The position numbers were made by a program, and so were the translations under genes. From assembly GCF_025506335.1 (NCBI RefSeq), contig NZ_JANZYO010000009.1:52070-116069 (forward strand): DNA of 64,000 bases, given 5' to 3'. Positions 1 to 10,380 of this stretch are shown here, in pieces. Source of the DNA: Mumia quercus (lineage in GTDB: Bacteria; Actinomycetota; Actinomycetes; Propionibacteriales; Nocardioidaceae). The notes below the pieces were generated by a model. The model did no database searches, was not told the DNA's origin, and was given only the letters and a program-made list of their open reading frames with translations. Numbering within the stretch: position 1 is the stretch's first letter; each line of letters begins with the position of its first letter.

Positions 1-2
1 TC

Positions 3-536
3 TGGCTCGCGGGGGCGTCGGCCGTCCTGGCAGGTGCCCTCGGCTGGCAGCTCGGCCTCGACCCGGCCCTCCCGCTCTGGGTCGCGTTCGTCGTGCTCGG
101 CGTGACCCTCTCGTACGTCGACTGGCACACGCGGCTGCTGCCGAAGCGCCTCGTGCTCCCCGCCTATCCCGCTGCGGTCGTCCTCGCGCTCCTTGCCGCG
201 GCCCTGGCCGCGGACACGGCGGTCCTCGCACGCGCAGGGGTCGGCTGGGTGGCCGTCGGGGGCCTGTACCTCCTGCTGTGGCTGATCGCCCCCCGGGGGA
301 TCGGGTACGGCGACGTCCGCCTCTCCGGCCTGCTCGGCCTCTGCCTCGGTGCGCTCGGCTGGGCCGAGCTGGTCGTCGGCGGGTACGCAGGCTTCGTCCT
401 GGGTGCTGTCGGGGGGCTCGCGCTCGGCGCGCTCGGGGTGGTCGACCGCAAGGCGTTCCCGTTCGGTCCGTTCATGATGCTCGGCGCCTGGGCGGGTGCG
501 GTGTGGGGCAGCACACTCCTGCGTGCGTGGGGCTGA
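3..536 (+). CDS. Prepilin peptidase (A24 family), 5'-truncated
   Basis: This is the C-terminal part (about 177 residues) of a membrane aspartyl protease that cleaves the leader of type IV pilin-like proteins; the frame is open to the window edge, so the true start lies upstream. Both family motifs are visible: [17 protein letters not shown] carries the first catalytic Asp, and [12 protein letters not shown] is the GxGD motif with the second. The rest is a series of hydrophobic Ala/Leu/Val segments, consistent with a polytopic membrane protein ending in a short tail. Whether an N-terminal methyltransferase domain exists cannot be seen. In Actinobacteria such genes often sit just before aroC, as here. 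The family call is firm; the pilus or competence system it serves is not in the window. Confidence 0.85.
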   Translation, partial: WLAGASAVLAGALGWQLGLDPALPLWVAFVVLGVTLSYVDWHTRLLPKRLVLPAYPAAVVLALLAAALAADTAVLARAGVGWVAVGGLYLLLWLIAPRGIGYGDVRLSGLLGLCLGALGWAELVVGGYAGFVLGAVGGLALGALGVVDRKAFPFGPFMMLGAWAGAVWGSTLLRAWG

Positions 537-578
537 TCCGCGCTGCGAGACCGTGACGGGACGCCGAGGCACGCATGA

Positions 579-584
579 CAGACT
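579..584 (+). promoter_or_regulatory. -10-like box of aroC (leaderless start)
   Basis: CAGACT lies 7 nt before the aroC ATG and there is no Shine-Dalgarno sequence before that ATG. This fits a -10 element driving a transcript that begins at or next to the start codon. It is one of about a dozen such cases in the window. Confidence 0.45.
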
Positions 585-591
585 TGGCCCC

Positions 592-1766
592 ATGCTTCGT
601 TGGTTGACGGCCGGTGAGTCCCACGGTCCTGCACTGGTCGCTGTGGTCGAGGGGATGCCTGCGGGTGTCGCCGTGACGAGCGCGACGATCTCCGACGCGC
701 TGGCGCGACGCCGGCTCGGGTACGGACGTGGGGCCCGGATGAACTTCGAGGCCGACGAGCTCGAGATCGTCGGCGGCATCCGCCACGGCCTCACCCTCGG
801 GAGCCCGATCGCCCTGCGGATCGCCAACAGCGAGTGGCCGAAGTGGGACAAGGTCATGTCGGCCGACCCCGTCGACCCCGACGAGCTCCAGGGGATCGCC
901 CGCAACGCGCCGCTGACCCGGCCGCGGCCCGGGCACGCCGACTTGGTCGGCATGCAGAAGTACGGCTTCGACGAGGCGCGGCCGATCCTCGAGCGTGCGA
1001 GCGCCCGCGAGACCGCCGCGCGGGTGGCGCTCGGCGCGGTCGCCGCCGCGTTCCTCGAGCAGGCCTGCGGGGCGAGCATCGTCAGTCACGTCGTGGAGTT
1101 CGGCTCCGTGAAGGCACCGGCGGGTCTCGTCCCGACCGCCGCCGACGTCGAGCGGCTGGACGCCGACCCGGTCCGCACGCTCGACCCCGCGACCTCGGCG
1201 GCGATGGTCGCCGAGGTCGACGCCGCCCGCAAGGACGGGGACACCCTCGGCGGCGTCGTCGAGGTCGTCGTCCACGGGCTCCCGCCGGGTCTGGGCAGCC
1301 ACGTCCACTGGGACCGTCGGCTCGACGCCCGCCTCGCGGCCGCGCTCATGGGCATCCAGGCGATCAAGGGAGTCGAGCTCGGTGACGGGTTCGAGCTCGC
1401 CCGTACGCGTGGCTCGCTCGCCCACGACGAGATCGTCGGCACCGACGACGGCATCCGCCGTGCCACCGGTCGCTCGGGAGGCACCGAGGGCGGCATGTCG
1501 ACCGGCGAGGTGCTGCGGGTGCGCGCCGCGATGAAGCCGATCGCGACCGTCCCCCGCGCCTTGCGCACCGTCGACGTCCGGACCGGAGCGCCGGCGCAGG
1601 CGCACCACCAGCGCTCCGACGTGGCCGCGGTCCCGGCCGCCGGCATCGTCGCCGAGGCGATGGTCGCCCTCACCCTCGCCGACGTGCTGCTCGAGAAGTT
1701 CGGCGGCGACTCGGTCACCGAGACCGCCCGCAACGTGGCCTCGTACCTCGCGGCCCTGGCGCCCGC

Positions 1767-1770
<4 letters not shown>
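592..1770 (+). CDS. aroC: Chorismate synthase
   Basis: Converts 5-enolpyruvylshikimate 3-phosphate to chorismate, the last shikimate pathway step, using reduced FMN; cytosolic tetramer. The 392-residue product has the usual length. Signatures seen: GESHG at residues 8-12, RPGHADL near residue 110, [13 protein letters not shown] around residue 295, and [14 protein letters not shown] near residue 337, which matches the third family signature. I chose ATG 592 because the protein then begins [12 protein letters not shown] as in homologues; the open frame continues upstream but shows no conserved sequence. The next gene, aroK, overlaps the stop by 4 nt and aroB follows, so this is an aromatic amino acid operon. 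Expression probably starts from the nAnnnT box 7 nt upstream. Confidence 0.97.
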
Positions 1771-3411
<1,641 letters not shown>

Positions 3412-3423
3412 TCCGCTCCCACG

Positions 3424-3429
3424 TAGGGT
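3424..3429 (+). promoter_or_regulatory. -10 box of pepQ (leaderless start)
   Basis: TAGGGT ends exactly 6 nt before the pepQ ATG and matches the TAnnnT consensus. No Shine-Dalgarno sequence lies between it and the start, so the mRNA probably begins at the ATG. Confidence 0.5.
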
Positions 3430-3435
3430 GGCCGC

Positions 3436-4512
3436 ATGCCTACCGAGCACGTCGCACGCCGTGGACGGCTGGCCGCGATCCTGCGCGAGCGTGGTCTCGC
3501 GGCGGCCGTCGTCACCGATCTGGTCAACGTCCGCTACCTGACCGGCTTCACCGGCTCGAACGGGGCGGTGCGGGTGAGCGAGGACGGCTCGGCGGTCCTG
3601 GCGACCGACGGGCGCTACCGCGACCAGGCTGCCGAGGAGGCGCCGGACGTGGAGGTGGTCGTCGACCGCGACCTGCTCGGCGCGCTCAGCAAGGAGACCG
3701 GGGGAGCGCAGCGTGTCGGGGTGGAGACCCACGCGCTCACCGTCGACGACTACGACGAGGCGCGTGAGCGCTTCGGCGAGGTCGAGCTCGTCTCGTTGGG
3801 GCGCGCCGTCGAGCAGCTGCGCGTGGTGAAGGACGAGGAGGAGCTCGACGCGCTGCGGCGCGCCTGCGACATCTCGGTCCAGGCGCTCGACGAGGTTCTC
3901 GCCGGGCCGCTCCTCGGGCGTACCGAGCGCGAGATCGCCCGCGACCTCGAGTGGACGATGTATGCGAAGGGGGCGGAGGCGATCGGGTTCGAGACGATCG
4001 TCGCCTCCGGCCCGAACACCGCGATCCCGCACCACGACCCGACGAACCGCCCGGTGGGCCGCGACGAGCTGTTGAAGATCGACTTCGGCGCCCGTGTCGA
4101 CGGCTACCACGCCGACTGCACGCGCACCGTCGTCGTCGGCCGGGCCGACGCCTGGCAGCGCGAGATCTACGAGGCGGTGCGGGTGGCCCAGCAGGCCGGT
4201 GTCGACGCGTGCCGCGAGGGAGCGCCCGTCGCTGACGTGGACGCCCTCGTCCGTCAGGTCCTCGCCGACGCGGGGTGGCTGGAGGCGTTCACGACCGGTC
4301 TCGGTCACGGGGTCGGTCTGCGCATCCACGAGGACCCGTTCCTGAGCGCGAAGGCGCCCGCTAGACTGGAACGTCGCACAGCCCTGACGATGGAGCCTGG
4401 CATCTACGTGGCCGGTCGCGGTGGCGTGCGCATCGAAGACACCCTCGTCGTGACCGACGGCGCTCCCGAGCTGCTCACGGTCGCGACCAAAGACCTCCTG
4501 GAGCTCGCCTGA
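3436..4512 (+). CDS. pepQ: Xaa-Pro peptidase, M24 family
   Basis: A cytosolic metallopeptidase of the creatinase/prolidase fold that removes residues next to proline. The 358-residue protein has an N-terminal creatinase-like domain (about residues 1-125) and a C-terminal pita-bread catalytic domain. The dinuclear metal ligands are visible: Asp in [16 protein letters not shown] (two Asp), His in [14 protein letters not shown], Glu in MEPGIYV and Glu in [11 protein letters not shown]. The ATG is 6 nt after a TAGGGT box. The stop overlaps the ATG of efp in a TGATG, a pairing common in bacteria. Aminopeptidase P versus prolidase cannot be settled from sequence; the symbol follows the usual name for the gene before efp. 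Confidence 0.88.
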   Translation: MPTEHVARRGRLAAILRERGLAAAVVTDLVNVRYLTGFTGSNGAVRVSEDGSAVLATDGRYRDQAAEEAPDVEVVVDRDLLGALSKETGGAQRVGVETHALTVDDYDEARERFGEVELVSLGRAVEQLRVVKDEEELDALRRACDISVQALDEVLAGPLLGRTEREIARDLEWTMYAKGAEAIGFETIVASGPNTAIPHHDPTNRPVGRDELLKIDFGARVDGYHADCTRTVVVGRADAWQREIYEAVRVAQQAGVDACREGAPVADVDALVRQVLADAGWLEAFTTGLGHGVGLRIHEDPFLSAKAPARLERRTALTMEPGIYVAGRGGVRIEDTLVVTDGAPELLTVATKDLLELA

Positions 4513-5075
4513 TGGCAACGACGAACGACCTGAAGAACGGCATGGTGCTCAACCTCGACGGGCAGCTGTGGTCCGTCGTGTGGTTCCAGCACCACAAGCC
4601 CGGCAAGGGCGGGGCCGTCGTCCGCACCAAGCTCAAGAGCGTGCTCTCGGGCAAGGTCGTCGACCGGACCTTCAACGCCGACGTCAAGGTCGACGTGGCC
4701 TCGGTCGACAAGCGCACGATGCAGTTCCTCTACCACGACGGCACCTCGTACGTGTTCATGGACACCGCGACGTACGACCAGTACGAGCTCCCGGAGAGCG
4801 TCGTCGGTGACGCGTCGGGCTTCCTCCTCGACAACCAGGAGGCCGTCGTCGCGATGCACGAGGGCAACCCGCTCTACATCGAGCTCCCGGCGTCGGTCGA
4901 GCTGACCATCGAGTACACCGAGCCCGGCCTGCAGGGTGACCGTTCCTCGGGCGGCACCAAGCCCGCCAAGCTCGAGACCGGTCGCGAGATCCAGGTCCCG
5001 CTGTTCATCACGACCGGCGAGAAGGTCAAGGTCGACACCCGCGACGGCTCCTACCTGGGCCGCGTCAGCTCCTGA
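4512..5075 (+). CDS. efp: Elongation factor P
   Basis: Binds ribosomes stalled at polyproline stretches between the P and E sites and restores peptide bond formation. The 187-residue protein has the three beta-barrel architecture: KOW-like N-terminal domain, OB domain, and C-terminal OB domain ending GRVSS. The tip loop is KPGKGGA with Lys32 at the apex. I see none of the known enzymes that modify this residue (EpmA/EpmB, EarP, DHS) in the window; actinobacterial EF-P is known to work with an unmodified lysine, often in a PGKGP loop. Here the second proline is glycine. It is overlapped by pepQ (TGATG) and by nusB (TGATG), so all three are probably cotranslated. Confidence 0.97.
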   Translation: MATTNDLKNGMVLNLDGQLWSVVWFQHHKPGKGGAVVRTKLKSVLSGKVVDRTFNADVKVDVASVDKRTMQFLYHDGTSYVFMDTATYDQYELPESVVGDASGFLLDNQEAVVAMHEGNPLYIELPASVELTIEYTEPGLQGDRSSGGTKPAKLETGREIQVPLFITTGEKVKVDTRDGSYLGRVSS

Positions 5076-5488
5076 TGGCCGGTTCACGCACGAAGGCCCG
5101 CAAGCGCGCGCTCGACGTCCTGTTCGAGAGCGAGCTGCAGAGCCGTGCGGTCGGGGCGACCCTCGACCGGAGGGTCGCTGCCGCCGACCCCCCGGTCAAC
5201 CCGTACACGATCGAGCTCGTCGAGGGCGTGCGCGAGCACGGGGCCCGCATCGACGCACTGATCGCGGAGTACGCCGAGGGCTGGACCCTCGAGCGGATGC
5301 CCGCGGTGGACCGCAACCTGCTGCGGATCGGCGCGTACGAGGTGCTCTACCGCGACGACGTCCCCGACCCGGTCGCGGTCTCGGAGGCCGCGAACCTCGC
5401 CGCCGAGCTGTCGACCGACGACTCGCCGACGTTCGTCCGCGGGCTCCTCACCCGCCTGGTCGAGGTCAAGCCGACGCTGTCGGTCTGA
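5075..5488 (+). CDS. nusB: Transcription antitermination factor NusB
   Basis: An all-helical RNA-binding protein that joins NusE/S10 on boxA RNA in rRNA transcripts to prevent premature termination. At 137 residues it is typical. The basic N-terminus SRTKARKRALDVLFESELQ is the conserved RNA-binding helix; ERMPAVDRNLLRIGAYEVLY and the closing FVRGLLTRLVE segment match the family. The ATG overlaps the efp stop by one base. It is the last gene of the pepQ-efp-nusB group. The next gene is on the other strand with only 15 nt between stop codons, and I see no strong hairpin terminator in that gap. Confidence 0.96.
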   Translation: MAGSRTKARKRALDVLFESELQSRAVGATLDRRVAAADPPVNPYTIELVEGVREHGARIDALIAEYAEGWTLERMPAVDRNLLRIGAYEVLYRDDVPDPVAVSEAANLAAELSTDDSPTFVRGLLTRLVEVKPTLSV

Positions 5489-5503
5489 GCCCGGCGACGA
5501 CGG

Positions 5504-6142
5504 TCAGCCGAGCGGCGGCACGTAGAACGCGGTCGTCGCCGTGACCTTGGCGGTGACGTCCTCGGGCGTCGCGCCGGTCGCGGCGAGGGCCTCGCCCCAC
5601 GCGTCGCTGCTCGCGGTCATGCACGCGCGGACGTCGGGGTCCTTGTCCATCTGCTCGGGCGAGCCGATCGGGATGCCGTTGAGGTTCGCCCAGAGGCCCA
5701 GCAGGGCGAGGTCCCAGCCGACCCCGGTGGCGCCAGGCCCGAACTGGTCCCACATCTCGGGCGGGACCACGGCCGTGTGCTCGAGGTCGAGGCGGGTGGT
5801 CTTCTCGTCGACGGGCTCGAGCCGTACCTCGACCAGCGAGGTGTCCTCGGGTGTCGGCTCGCCCATCACCCAGGTGACGACCAGACGGCGAGGGGAGTCG
5901 CACACGCGGATCTCGCCGCCGGCGTTGCCCTCGAGCTGGTACGTGCCGCCGAGGCGGAGGTCTCCGCTGATCGGCAGGAACCACCGCGGGATGCGCTCGG
6001 GGTTCGTCACCGCATCCCATACGTCCTCGACGGGGGCGTCGTACGTCCGCGACAGCGCGACCACCTTCGCCTCGCCCGCAGGCAGGGTGCCGTCGGCGAC
6101 CTTGCGGCGCACCGCGGTGATCTCGTCGAGCATGTCCTTCAT
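5504..6142 (-). CDS. SRPBCC/AHSA1-domain protein
   Basis: A 212-residue protein with a START-like AHSA1 ligand-binding fold. The recognisable core runs from LSRTYDAPVEDVWDAVTNPE through IPRWFLPISGDLRLGGTYQL and the strand PRRLVVTWVMGE to TRLDLEHTAVV. An N-terminal helix of about 30 residues and a C-terminal helical tail flank it. It overlaps the upstream ArsR gene by 4 nt (ATGA), so the two are cotranscribed. ArsR-SRPBCC pairs are common in Actinobacteria; the regulator presumably controls its partner, but the ligand and biochemical role are unknown. Not a metal-resistance gene by sequence: no cysteine or histidine clusters are seen. Confidence 0.85.
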   Translation of the reverse strand: MKDMLDEITAVRRKVADGTLPAGEAKVVALSRTYDAPVEDVWDAVTNPERIPRWFLPISGDLRLGGTYQLEGNAGGEIRVCDSPRRLVVTWVMGEPTPEDTSLVEVRLEPVDEKTTRLDLEHTAVVPPEMWDQFGPGATGVGWDLALLGLWANLNGIPIGSPEQMDKDPDVRACMTASSDAWGEALAATGATPEDVTAKVTATTAFYVPPLG

Positions 6143-6513
6143 GAGCTTCTCCTCGTGTCGTCGGTGCTGCCGTTGTTGTGCGTACGGTCGCGGGCGGCGC
6201 GGGCGCCCCTGGCGAGCTCGGTGCCGAGCGCGTCGAGGCGGTTCTCCCAGAACCGCCGCAGCTGTGCGGACCAGTCGTCGATCTCGTCGAGCGGGCCGGG
6301 GTCGAGCGCGTACAGGCGACGCGTGCCGTCTGGACGTACCGTCGCGAACCCGCTCTCGCGGAGCACGCGCAGGTGCTGCGAGACAGCCGGCTGGCTGATC
6401 GCGAACTCCTCGCCGACCAGCGCCGCGATCTCGCCCGAGGACTTCTCACCGCGCGCGAGATGCTCCAGGATGCGTCGCCGGACGGGGTCTCCCAGGATGT
6501 CGAAAGCGCCCAC
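6139..6513 (-). CDS. ArsR-family winged-helix regulator
   Basis: A 124-residue repressor-type protein. The N-terminal half is a winged helix-turn-helix: DILGDPVRRRILEHLARGE, then the recognition helix region ISQPAVSQHLRVLRESGFA, then the wing VRPDGTRRLYALDP. The C-terminal part (DEIDDWSAQLRRFWENRLDA) is helical and typical of the subgroup paired with SRPBCC proteins; it has no ELCVCDL metal-binding motif, so metal sensing is unlikely. Start is GTG at 6513, 5 nt after an AATACT -10 box. The gene probably autoregulates through the AT-rich palindrome in its promoter. It leads a two-gene operon with the SRPBCC protein. Confidence 0.9.
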   Translation of the reverse strand: MGAFDILGDPVRRRILEHLARGEKSSGEIAALVGEEFAISQPAVSQHLRVLRESGFATVRPDGTRRLYALDPGPLDEIDDWSAQLRRFWENRLDALGTELARGARAARDRTHNNGSTDDTRRSS

Positions 6514-6518
6514 ACCTC

Positions 6519-6548
6519 AGTATTGAAGCGCTCGCTTATATAAGTCAA
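6519..6548 (-). promoter_or_regulatory. ArsR-gene promoter with palindromic operator
   Basis: Read on the minus strand: TTGACT (6548-6543), an 18-nt spacer, then AATACT (6524-6519). The spacer contains two overlapping palindromes: CTTATATAAG at 6535-6544 and AAGCG-CT-CGCTT at 6526-6537. The AT-rich palindrome stands out in GC-rich DNA. It is a good candidate for the site where the adjacent ArsR protein binds and blocks the promoter. Confidence 0.6.
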
Positions 6549-6683
6549 GGCTGAAGGTCGAGCGGTCGCGCGGCGCGCCGAGGAGGCCGGTGCGACGTAC
6601 GTTAGTGTCACGGGCGGCGCCACCGTCGAAGCGGCGCTACCGGGTGAATTCTTCTGTGTGGGTGAGTGCGCGAGGAGTGCGGT

Positions 6684-7331
6684 GTGAGTCTGTGGGAGTA
6701 CGTCCAGGACCGCTGGTCCCTCCTCTCCTTCCAGAGCTACCAGCACCTCAGCCTGGTCGTGCAGTCGCTCCTGATCGCGACTGTCGTCGCCCTCGCGCTG
6801 GCGTGCCTGGCGTACCGCTCGCAGCGTGTGAGCGAGCTCGCGCTGTCGGTCAGCTCCGTGGGGCTGACGCTGCCGTCGTTCGCCCTCTTCGGGATCCTCA
6901 TCGCCTTCATCCCCAACGGCATCGTGATCTCGGTGGCCGCGCTCGCGTTCTACGGGACGCTGCCGATCCTGCGCAACGCGGTGGTCGGGCTCTCGCGCGT
7001 CGACCCCGGCCTCGTCGAGTCGGCGCGCGGCATGGGCATGAGCCGGACGGCCACGCTGGTGCGGCTGGAGATCCCGCTCGCGTGGCCGGTGATCGTCACC
7101 GGTGTACGCATCTCGGCCCAGATGCTCATGGGCATCGCCGCCATCGCCGCGTACGCCTCCGGACCGGGCCTCGGCTCCTTCATCTTCTCCGGGCTGTCGC
7201 GCATCGGAGGCGCGAACGCCACCAACTCCGCCTGGGCCGGGACGCTCGCCATCGTCGTCCTGGCGATCGGGCTCGACCTCGTCCTGAACCTGCTGGGGCG
7301 CCTGACCACCTCGAGGGGTATCCGTGTCTGA
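6684..7331 (+). CDS. Betaine/choline-type ABC transporter permease
   Basis: Inner-membrane permease of an OpuB/OpuC/ProW-like importer for quaternary amines. About 215 residues with five or six hydrophobic segments. The cytoplasmic coupling loop is clear: VESARGMGMSRTATLVRLEI, followed by PLAWPVIVTGVRISAQMLMG and the AAYASGPGLGSFIF region typical of this family. I place the start at GTG 6684 because GAGGAG lies 6 nt upstream at 6672-6677; a GTG at 6666 in the same frame has no ribosome binding site. The ATPase gene overlaps its end by 8 nt. A TAGTGT box at 6603-6608 may be the operon promoter. Confidence 0.9.
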   Translation: MSLWEYVQDRWSLLSFQSYQHLSLVVQSLLIATVVALALACLAYRSQRVSELALSVSSVGLTLPSFALFGILIAFIPNGIVISVAALAFYGTLPILRNAVVGLSRVDPGLVESARGMGMSRTATLVRLEIPLAWPVIVTGVRISAQMLMGIAAIAAYASGPGLGSFIFSGLSRIGGANATNSAWAGTLAIVVLAIGLDLVLNLLGRLTTSRGIRV

Positions 7332-8532
7332 CACCCGACCGACCACGTCCGACGTGACCGCGGCGCCCGACGCCCACGAGGTGCGCGGTCAGCGCATCGT
7401 GCTCGAAGGCGTCACCAAGCGCTACCCGGGTCAGGAGACGCCCGCCGTCGACGACGTGTCGCTGGAGATCCCGGCCGGCGAGATCGTCATGTTCGTCGGC
7501 CCGTCCGGCTGCGGCAAGACGACCATGCTCAAGATGATCAACCGTCTCATCGAGCCCACCTCGGGGCGCATCCTGATCGGCGACGACGAGGTCACCCACC
7601 GCGACCCCGACGAGCTGCGCCGCCACGTCGGGTACGTCATCCAGGGCGCGGGTCTGTTCCCGCACCTCACGGTCGCCAAGAACATCGCCCTCGTGCCGGG
7701 CCTGCTCGGCTGGGACAAGGAGCGCACCGCCGAACGGGTGCGCGAGATGCTCGACATCGTCAACCTCGACCCCGACGAGTACGCCGACCGCTATCCCCGC
7801 GAGCTCTCGGGCGGCCAGCAGCAGCGGGTCGGGGTCGCGCGCGCCCTCGCCGCGGACCCGCCGGTCCTCCTCATGGACGAGCCGTTCGGTGCGGTCGACC
7901 CGCTCACCCGCCAGCGTCTCCAGGACGAGCTGCTCCGGCTCCAGGAAGAGCTGCGCAAGACCATCGTCTTCGTCACCCACGACTTCGACGAGGCGGTCAA
8001 GCTCGGCGACCGGATCGCGATCCTCGAGGTCGGGTCACGGGTCGCCCAGTACGACACGCCGGAGGCGATCCTGGCCGAGCCGGCGAACGACTTCGTCGCA
8101 GGCTTCATCGGTCACGGCGCCGCCCTCAAGCAGCTCACCCTCACGCGCGTGCGCGACGTCGACCTGCACGAGGCGGCCGTGGCCCACGTCGGCGACGACC
8201 CGGCGACGGCGATCGCGGCGGCCGAGGCGCTGGGCCGCGAGCACGTGATCGTCCTCGACCGCGCCGACCGCCCGCTGCGCTGGCTGTCGCTGCGTGAGCT
8301 GAACCGTCCAGGGGCGCTGTCGACGGTGTCGCGCGACGACGACCTGGAGGCGGTCACGCTCGGCTCGACCCTCAACGACGCGCTCGACTCGATGCTCACC
8401 TCCTCGCACGGCGTGGTCGTCGTGACCGGGCGTCGTGGCCGGTACGAGGGCGTGGTGCGGATCGAGACCGTGATGGGCGCGATGCAGGCGCTGCACACCG
8501 GCGCCCATGCCAGCGGGAGGGCCGTCCGATGA
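7324..8532 (+). CDS. Betaine/choline-type ABC transporter ATPase with CBS domains
   Basis: ATP-hydrolysing subunit of the importer, 402 residues. Walker A is GPSGCGKTT near residue 60; the Q-loop is in YVIQGAGLFPHLTV; the signature is ELSGGQQQRVGVARALA; Walker B is VLLMDEPFGAVDP; the switch His is in FVTHDFDEA. After about residue 265 come two CBS-like repeats (ALGREHVIVLD... and LNDALDSMLTSSHGVVVVTG). In OpuA such domains sense ionic strength, so osmotic gating is plausible. The start GTG overlaps the first permease by 8 nt. The N-terminal 18 residues before the ABC domain are not conserved, and a later start is possible. Confidence 0.93.
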   Translation: MSDTRPTTSDVTAAPDAHEVRGQRIVLEGVTKRYPGQETPAVDDVSLEIPAGEIVMFVGPSGCGKTTMLKMINRLIEPTSGRILIGDDEVTHRDPDELRRHVGYVIQGAGLFPHLTVAKNIALVPGLLGWDKERTAERVREMLDIVNLDPDEYADRYPRELSGGQQQRVGVARALAADPPVLLMDEPFGAVDPLTRQRLQDELLRLQEELRKTIVFVTHDFDEAVKLGDRIAILEVGSRVAQYDTPEAILAEPANDFVAGFIGHGAALKQLTLTRVRDVDLHEAAVAHVGDDPATAIAAAEALGREHVIVLDRADRPLRWLSLRELNRPGALSTVSRDDDLEAVTLGSTLNDALDSMLTSSHGVVVVTGRRGRYEGVVRIETVMGAMQALHTGAHASGRAVR

Positions 8533-9338
8533 GCGCGAGCACCGCCGCGACCCCGACCGTCCGCGAGGGCCTCGAGGAGGTCGCCGAGGAACGCGCTCTC
8601 CTCGACGCCGACGACCAGCGCGGCCGGGCACGGCTCATCACCCAGTTCGCCGCCTGCCTCGGTGCGTTCCTCGTCCTCATCGTCTACATCTTGGTCGCCG
8701 ACCTCACCTCGGTCGAGTCTCGTCTGCTCAGCGTCGAGACGCTGCTGCGGCTGTCGTGGGAGCACCTTCTGCTGTCGGTCGCGGCGGCGGTCGTCGTCGT
8801 GCTCGTCGCGGTCCCGCTGGGCGTCCTCCTCACCCGTGGTCCGCTGCGGCGGTTCGCGACCCCGATCATCGCCGTCGCCGGTTTCGGCCAGGCGGCGCCG
8901 GCGATCGGCCTGATCGTGCTGGCGGCCCTCTACCTCGGCACCGGCAAGGGCCCGTTCCTCCTCGCGCTCGCGATCTACGGCATCCTGCCCGTCCTGGCCA
9001 ACGTCGTGACCGGCATCCACGGCGTGGACCCGAAGGTCGTCGAGGCCGCGCGCGGGATGGGCATGTCGGCCTTCGGCACCCTCGTGCGCGTCGAGATGCC
9101 TCTCGCGACGCCGGTGATCATGACCGGGGTCCGGACCGCGCTCGTCCTCATGACCGGCACCGCGGCGCTCGGCGGGTTCGTCGATGCCGGGGGACTGGGG
9201 CCGCTGATCAACACCGGCATCAAGCTCGGCCTCGACTCCGTGCTCGTCGTCGGTGCGGTCGCGATCGCCGCGCTGGCGCTGTTCATCGACGGGGGAGCGC
9301 GTCTGATCGAGCGGGCCGCCACTCCGAAGGGACTCTGA
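8529..9338 (+). CDS. Betaine/choline-type ABC transporter permease (second)
   Basis: Second membrane permease of the importer, 269 residues, longer than the first by an N-terminal extension of about 45 mostly polar residues before the first membrane segment (FAACLGAFLVLIVYILVADL). The coupling loop is VEAARGMGMSAFGTLVRVEM followed by PLATPVIMTGVRTALVL, and the family segment LGGFVDAGGLGPLINTGIKL follows. ATG 8529 overlaps the ATPase stop by 4 nt and its own stop overlaps the binding-protein ATG (TGATG). Gene order permease-ATPase-permease-binding protein is that of opuB/opuC operons. Confidence 0.92.
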   Translation: MSASTAATPTVREGLEEVAEERALLDADDQRGRARLITQFAACLGAFLVLIVYILVADLTSVESRLLSVETLLRLSWEHLLLSVAAAVVVVLVAVPLGVLLTRGPLRRFATPIIAVAGFGQAAPAIGLIVLAALYLGTGKGPFLLALAIYGILPVLANVVTGIHGVDPKVVEAARGMGMSAFGTLVRVEMPLATPVIMTGVRTALVLMTGTAALGGFVDAGGLGPLINTGIKLGLDSVLVVGAVAIAALALFIDGGARLIERAATPKGL

Positions 9339-10321
9339 TGCCACGCCTCGGCCGCCGTACCCGCGCCCTCGTCGTCCTCGCCGCGTCCGCGCTCTGTGCC
9401 GGGCTGGCTGGCTGCGGGCTGCAGAGCAGCAACGCCTACATCGCCCCGGCCGAGCCGGGAGCGGTCGAGAAGTACGACTCGCTCGAGGGCGTGGAGATCA
9501 CCGTCGGGTCGAAGGACTTCACCGAGCAGCTCGTCCTGGGCAACATGTACGCCACGCTGCTGCAGACGGCCGGCGCCACCGTCACCAACCGCTCCAACAT
9601 CGCCGGCAGCGTGGGCGTCCGCAACGCCCTGCTCAACCGCACGGTCGACGTCTCGCCGGAGTACACCGGCACCGGGTGGATCAGCTACCTCGGCAACACC
9701 ACGCCGATCGAGGGCGAGGAGGAGCAGTGGCAGGCCGTCCACGACGCCGACCTCGCCAACGGGCTGACGTGGCTGCCGCCGACGGCGGTCAACAACACCT
9801 ACGGCTTCGCGATGGGCCCGAAGGCGACGGCCCGGCTCGGCATCACCAAGCTGTCGCAGATCAAGGACCTCCCGGTGAAGGACCGGACCTTCTGCGTCGA
9901 GGACGAGTTCTTCAGCCGCGACGACGGCTTCCAGCCGATGCTCGAGACGTACGGGCTGAAGTACGGCACGAGCGTCCCGGCCGGCAACGTCAAGAAGATG
10001 GACACCGGCGTCATCTACGACGCGACCGCCCGCGGGACCTGCAACTTCGGCGAGGTCTTCACGACCGACGGGCGCATCCTCGCCCTCGACCTCACGGTGC
10101 TCGAGGACAACAAGCACTTCTTCCCGCTCTACAACCTCGCGCCGGTGGTCCAGACCGAGCTGCTCGAGGCGCACCCCGAGGTCGGCGAGGTCCTCGACCA
10201 GCTGCGCCCGCTGCTCACCAACGAGGTGATGCTCGAGCTGAACGCGCAGGTGGACGTCGAGGGCGGCGAGCCCGCCCTGGTCGCCCGCGACTGGCTGCGC
10301 GAGGTCGGTCTCGTCAGCTAG
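9338..10321 (+). CDS. Glycine betaine/choline-type substrate-binding lipoprotein
   Basis: Extracellular solute-binding protein, 327 residues, anchored as a lipoprotein: the N-terminus MPRLGRRTRALVVLAAS leads to lipobox LAGC with Cys26. The mature part begins with GVEITVGSKDFTEQLVLGNM, a hallmark of OpuAC/OpuCC proteins, and contains VDVSPEYTGTGWISYLGN, the region that contributes aromatic ligand contacts. It ends WLREVGLVS. As last gene in the importer operon it delivers substrate to the two permeases. The family binds glycine betaine, choline, carnitine or related compounds; the exact ligand cannot be told from the sequence alone. Confidence 0.92.
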   Translation: MPRLGRRTRALVVLAASALCAGLAGCGLQSSNAYIAPAEPGAVEKYDSLEGVEITVGSKDFTEQLVLGNMYATLLQTAGATVTNRSNIAGSVGVRNALLNRTVDVSPEYTGTGWISYLGNTTPIEGEEEQWQAVHDADLANGLTWLPPTAVNNTYGFAMGPKATARLGITKLSQIKDLPVKDRTFCVEDEFFSRDDGFQPMLETYGLKYGTSVPAGNVKKMDTGVIYDATARGTCNFGEVFTTDGRILALDLTVLEDNKHFFPLYNLAPVVQTELLEAHPEVGEVLDQLRPLLTNEVMLELNAQVDVEGGEPALVARDWLREVGLVS

Positions 10322-10351
10322 GTCGACCCAGGGAGACCACCGTCACACGTG

Positions 10352-10357
10352 TAGGCT
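10352..10357 (+). promoter_or_regulatory. -10 box of the pyr operon
   Basis: TAGGCT at 10352-10357 lies about 60 nt before pyrR. Transcription from here would include the PyrR-binding hairpin in a leader of about 50 nt. No clear -35 box is seen. Confidence 0.45.
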
Positions 10358-10380
10358 GATCCGGACAAAGACATCCTTTA

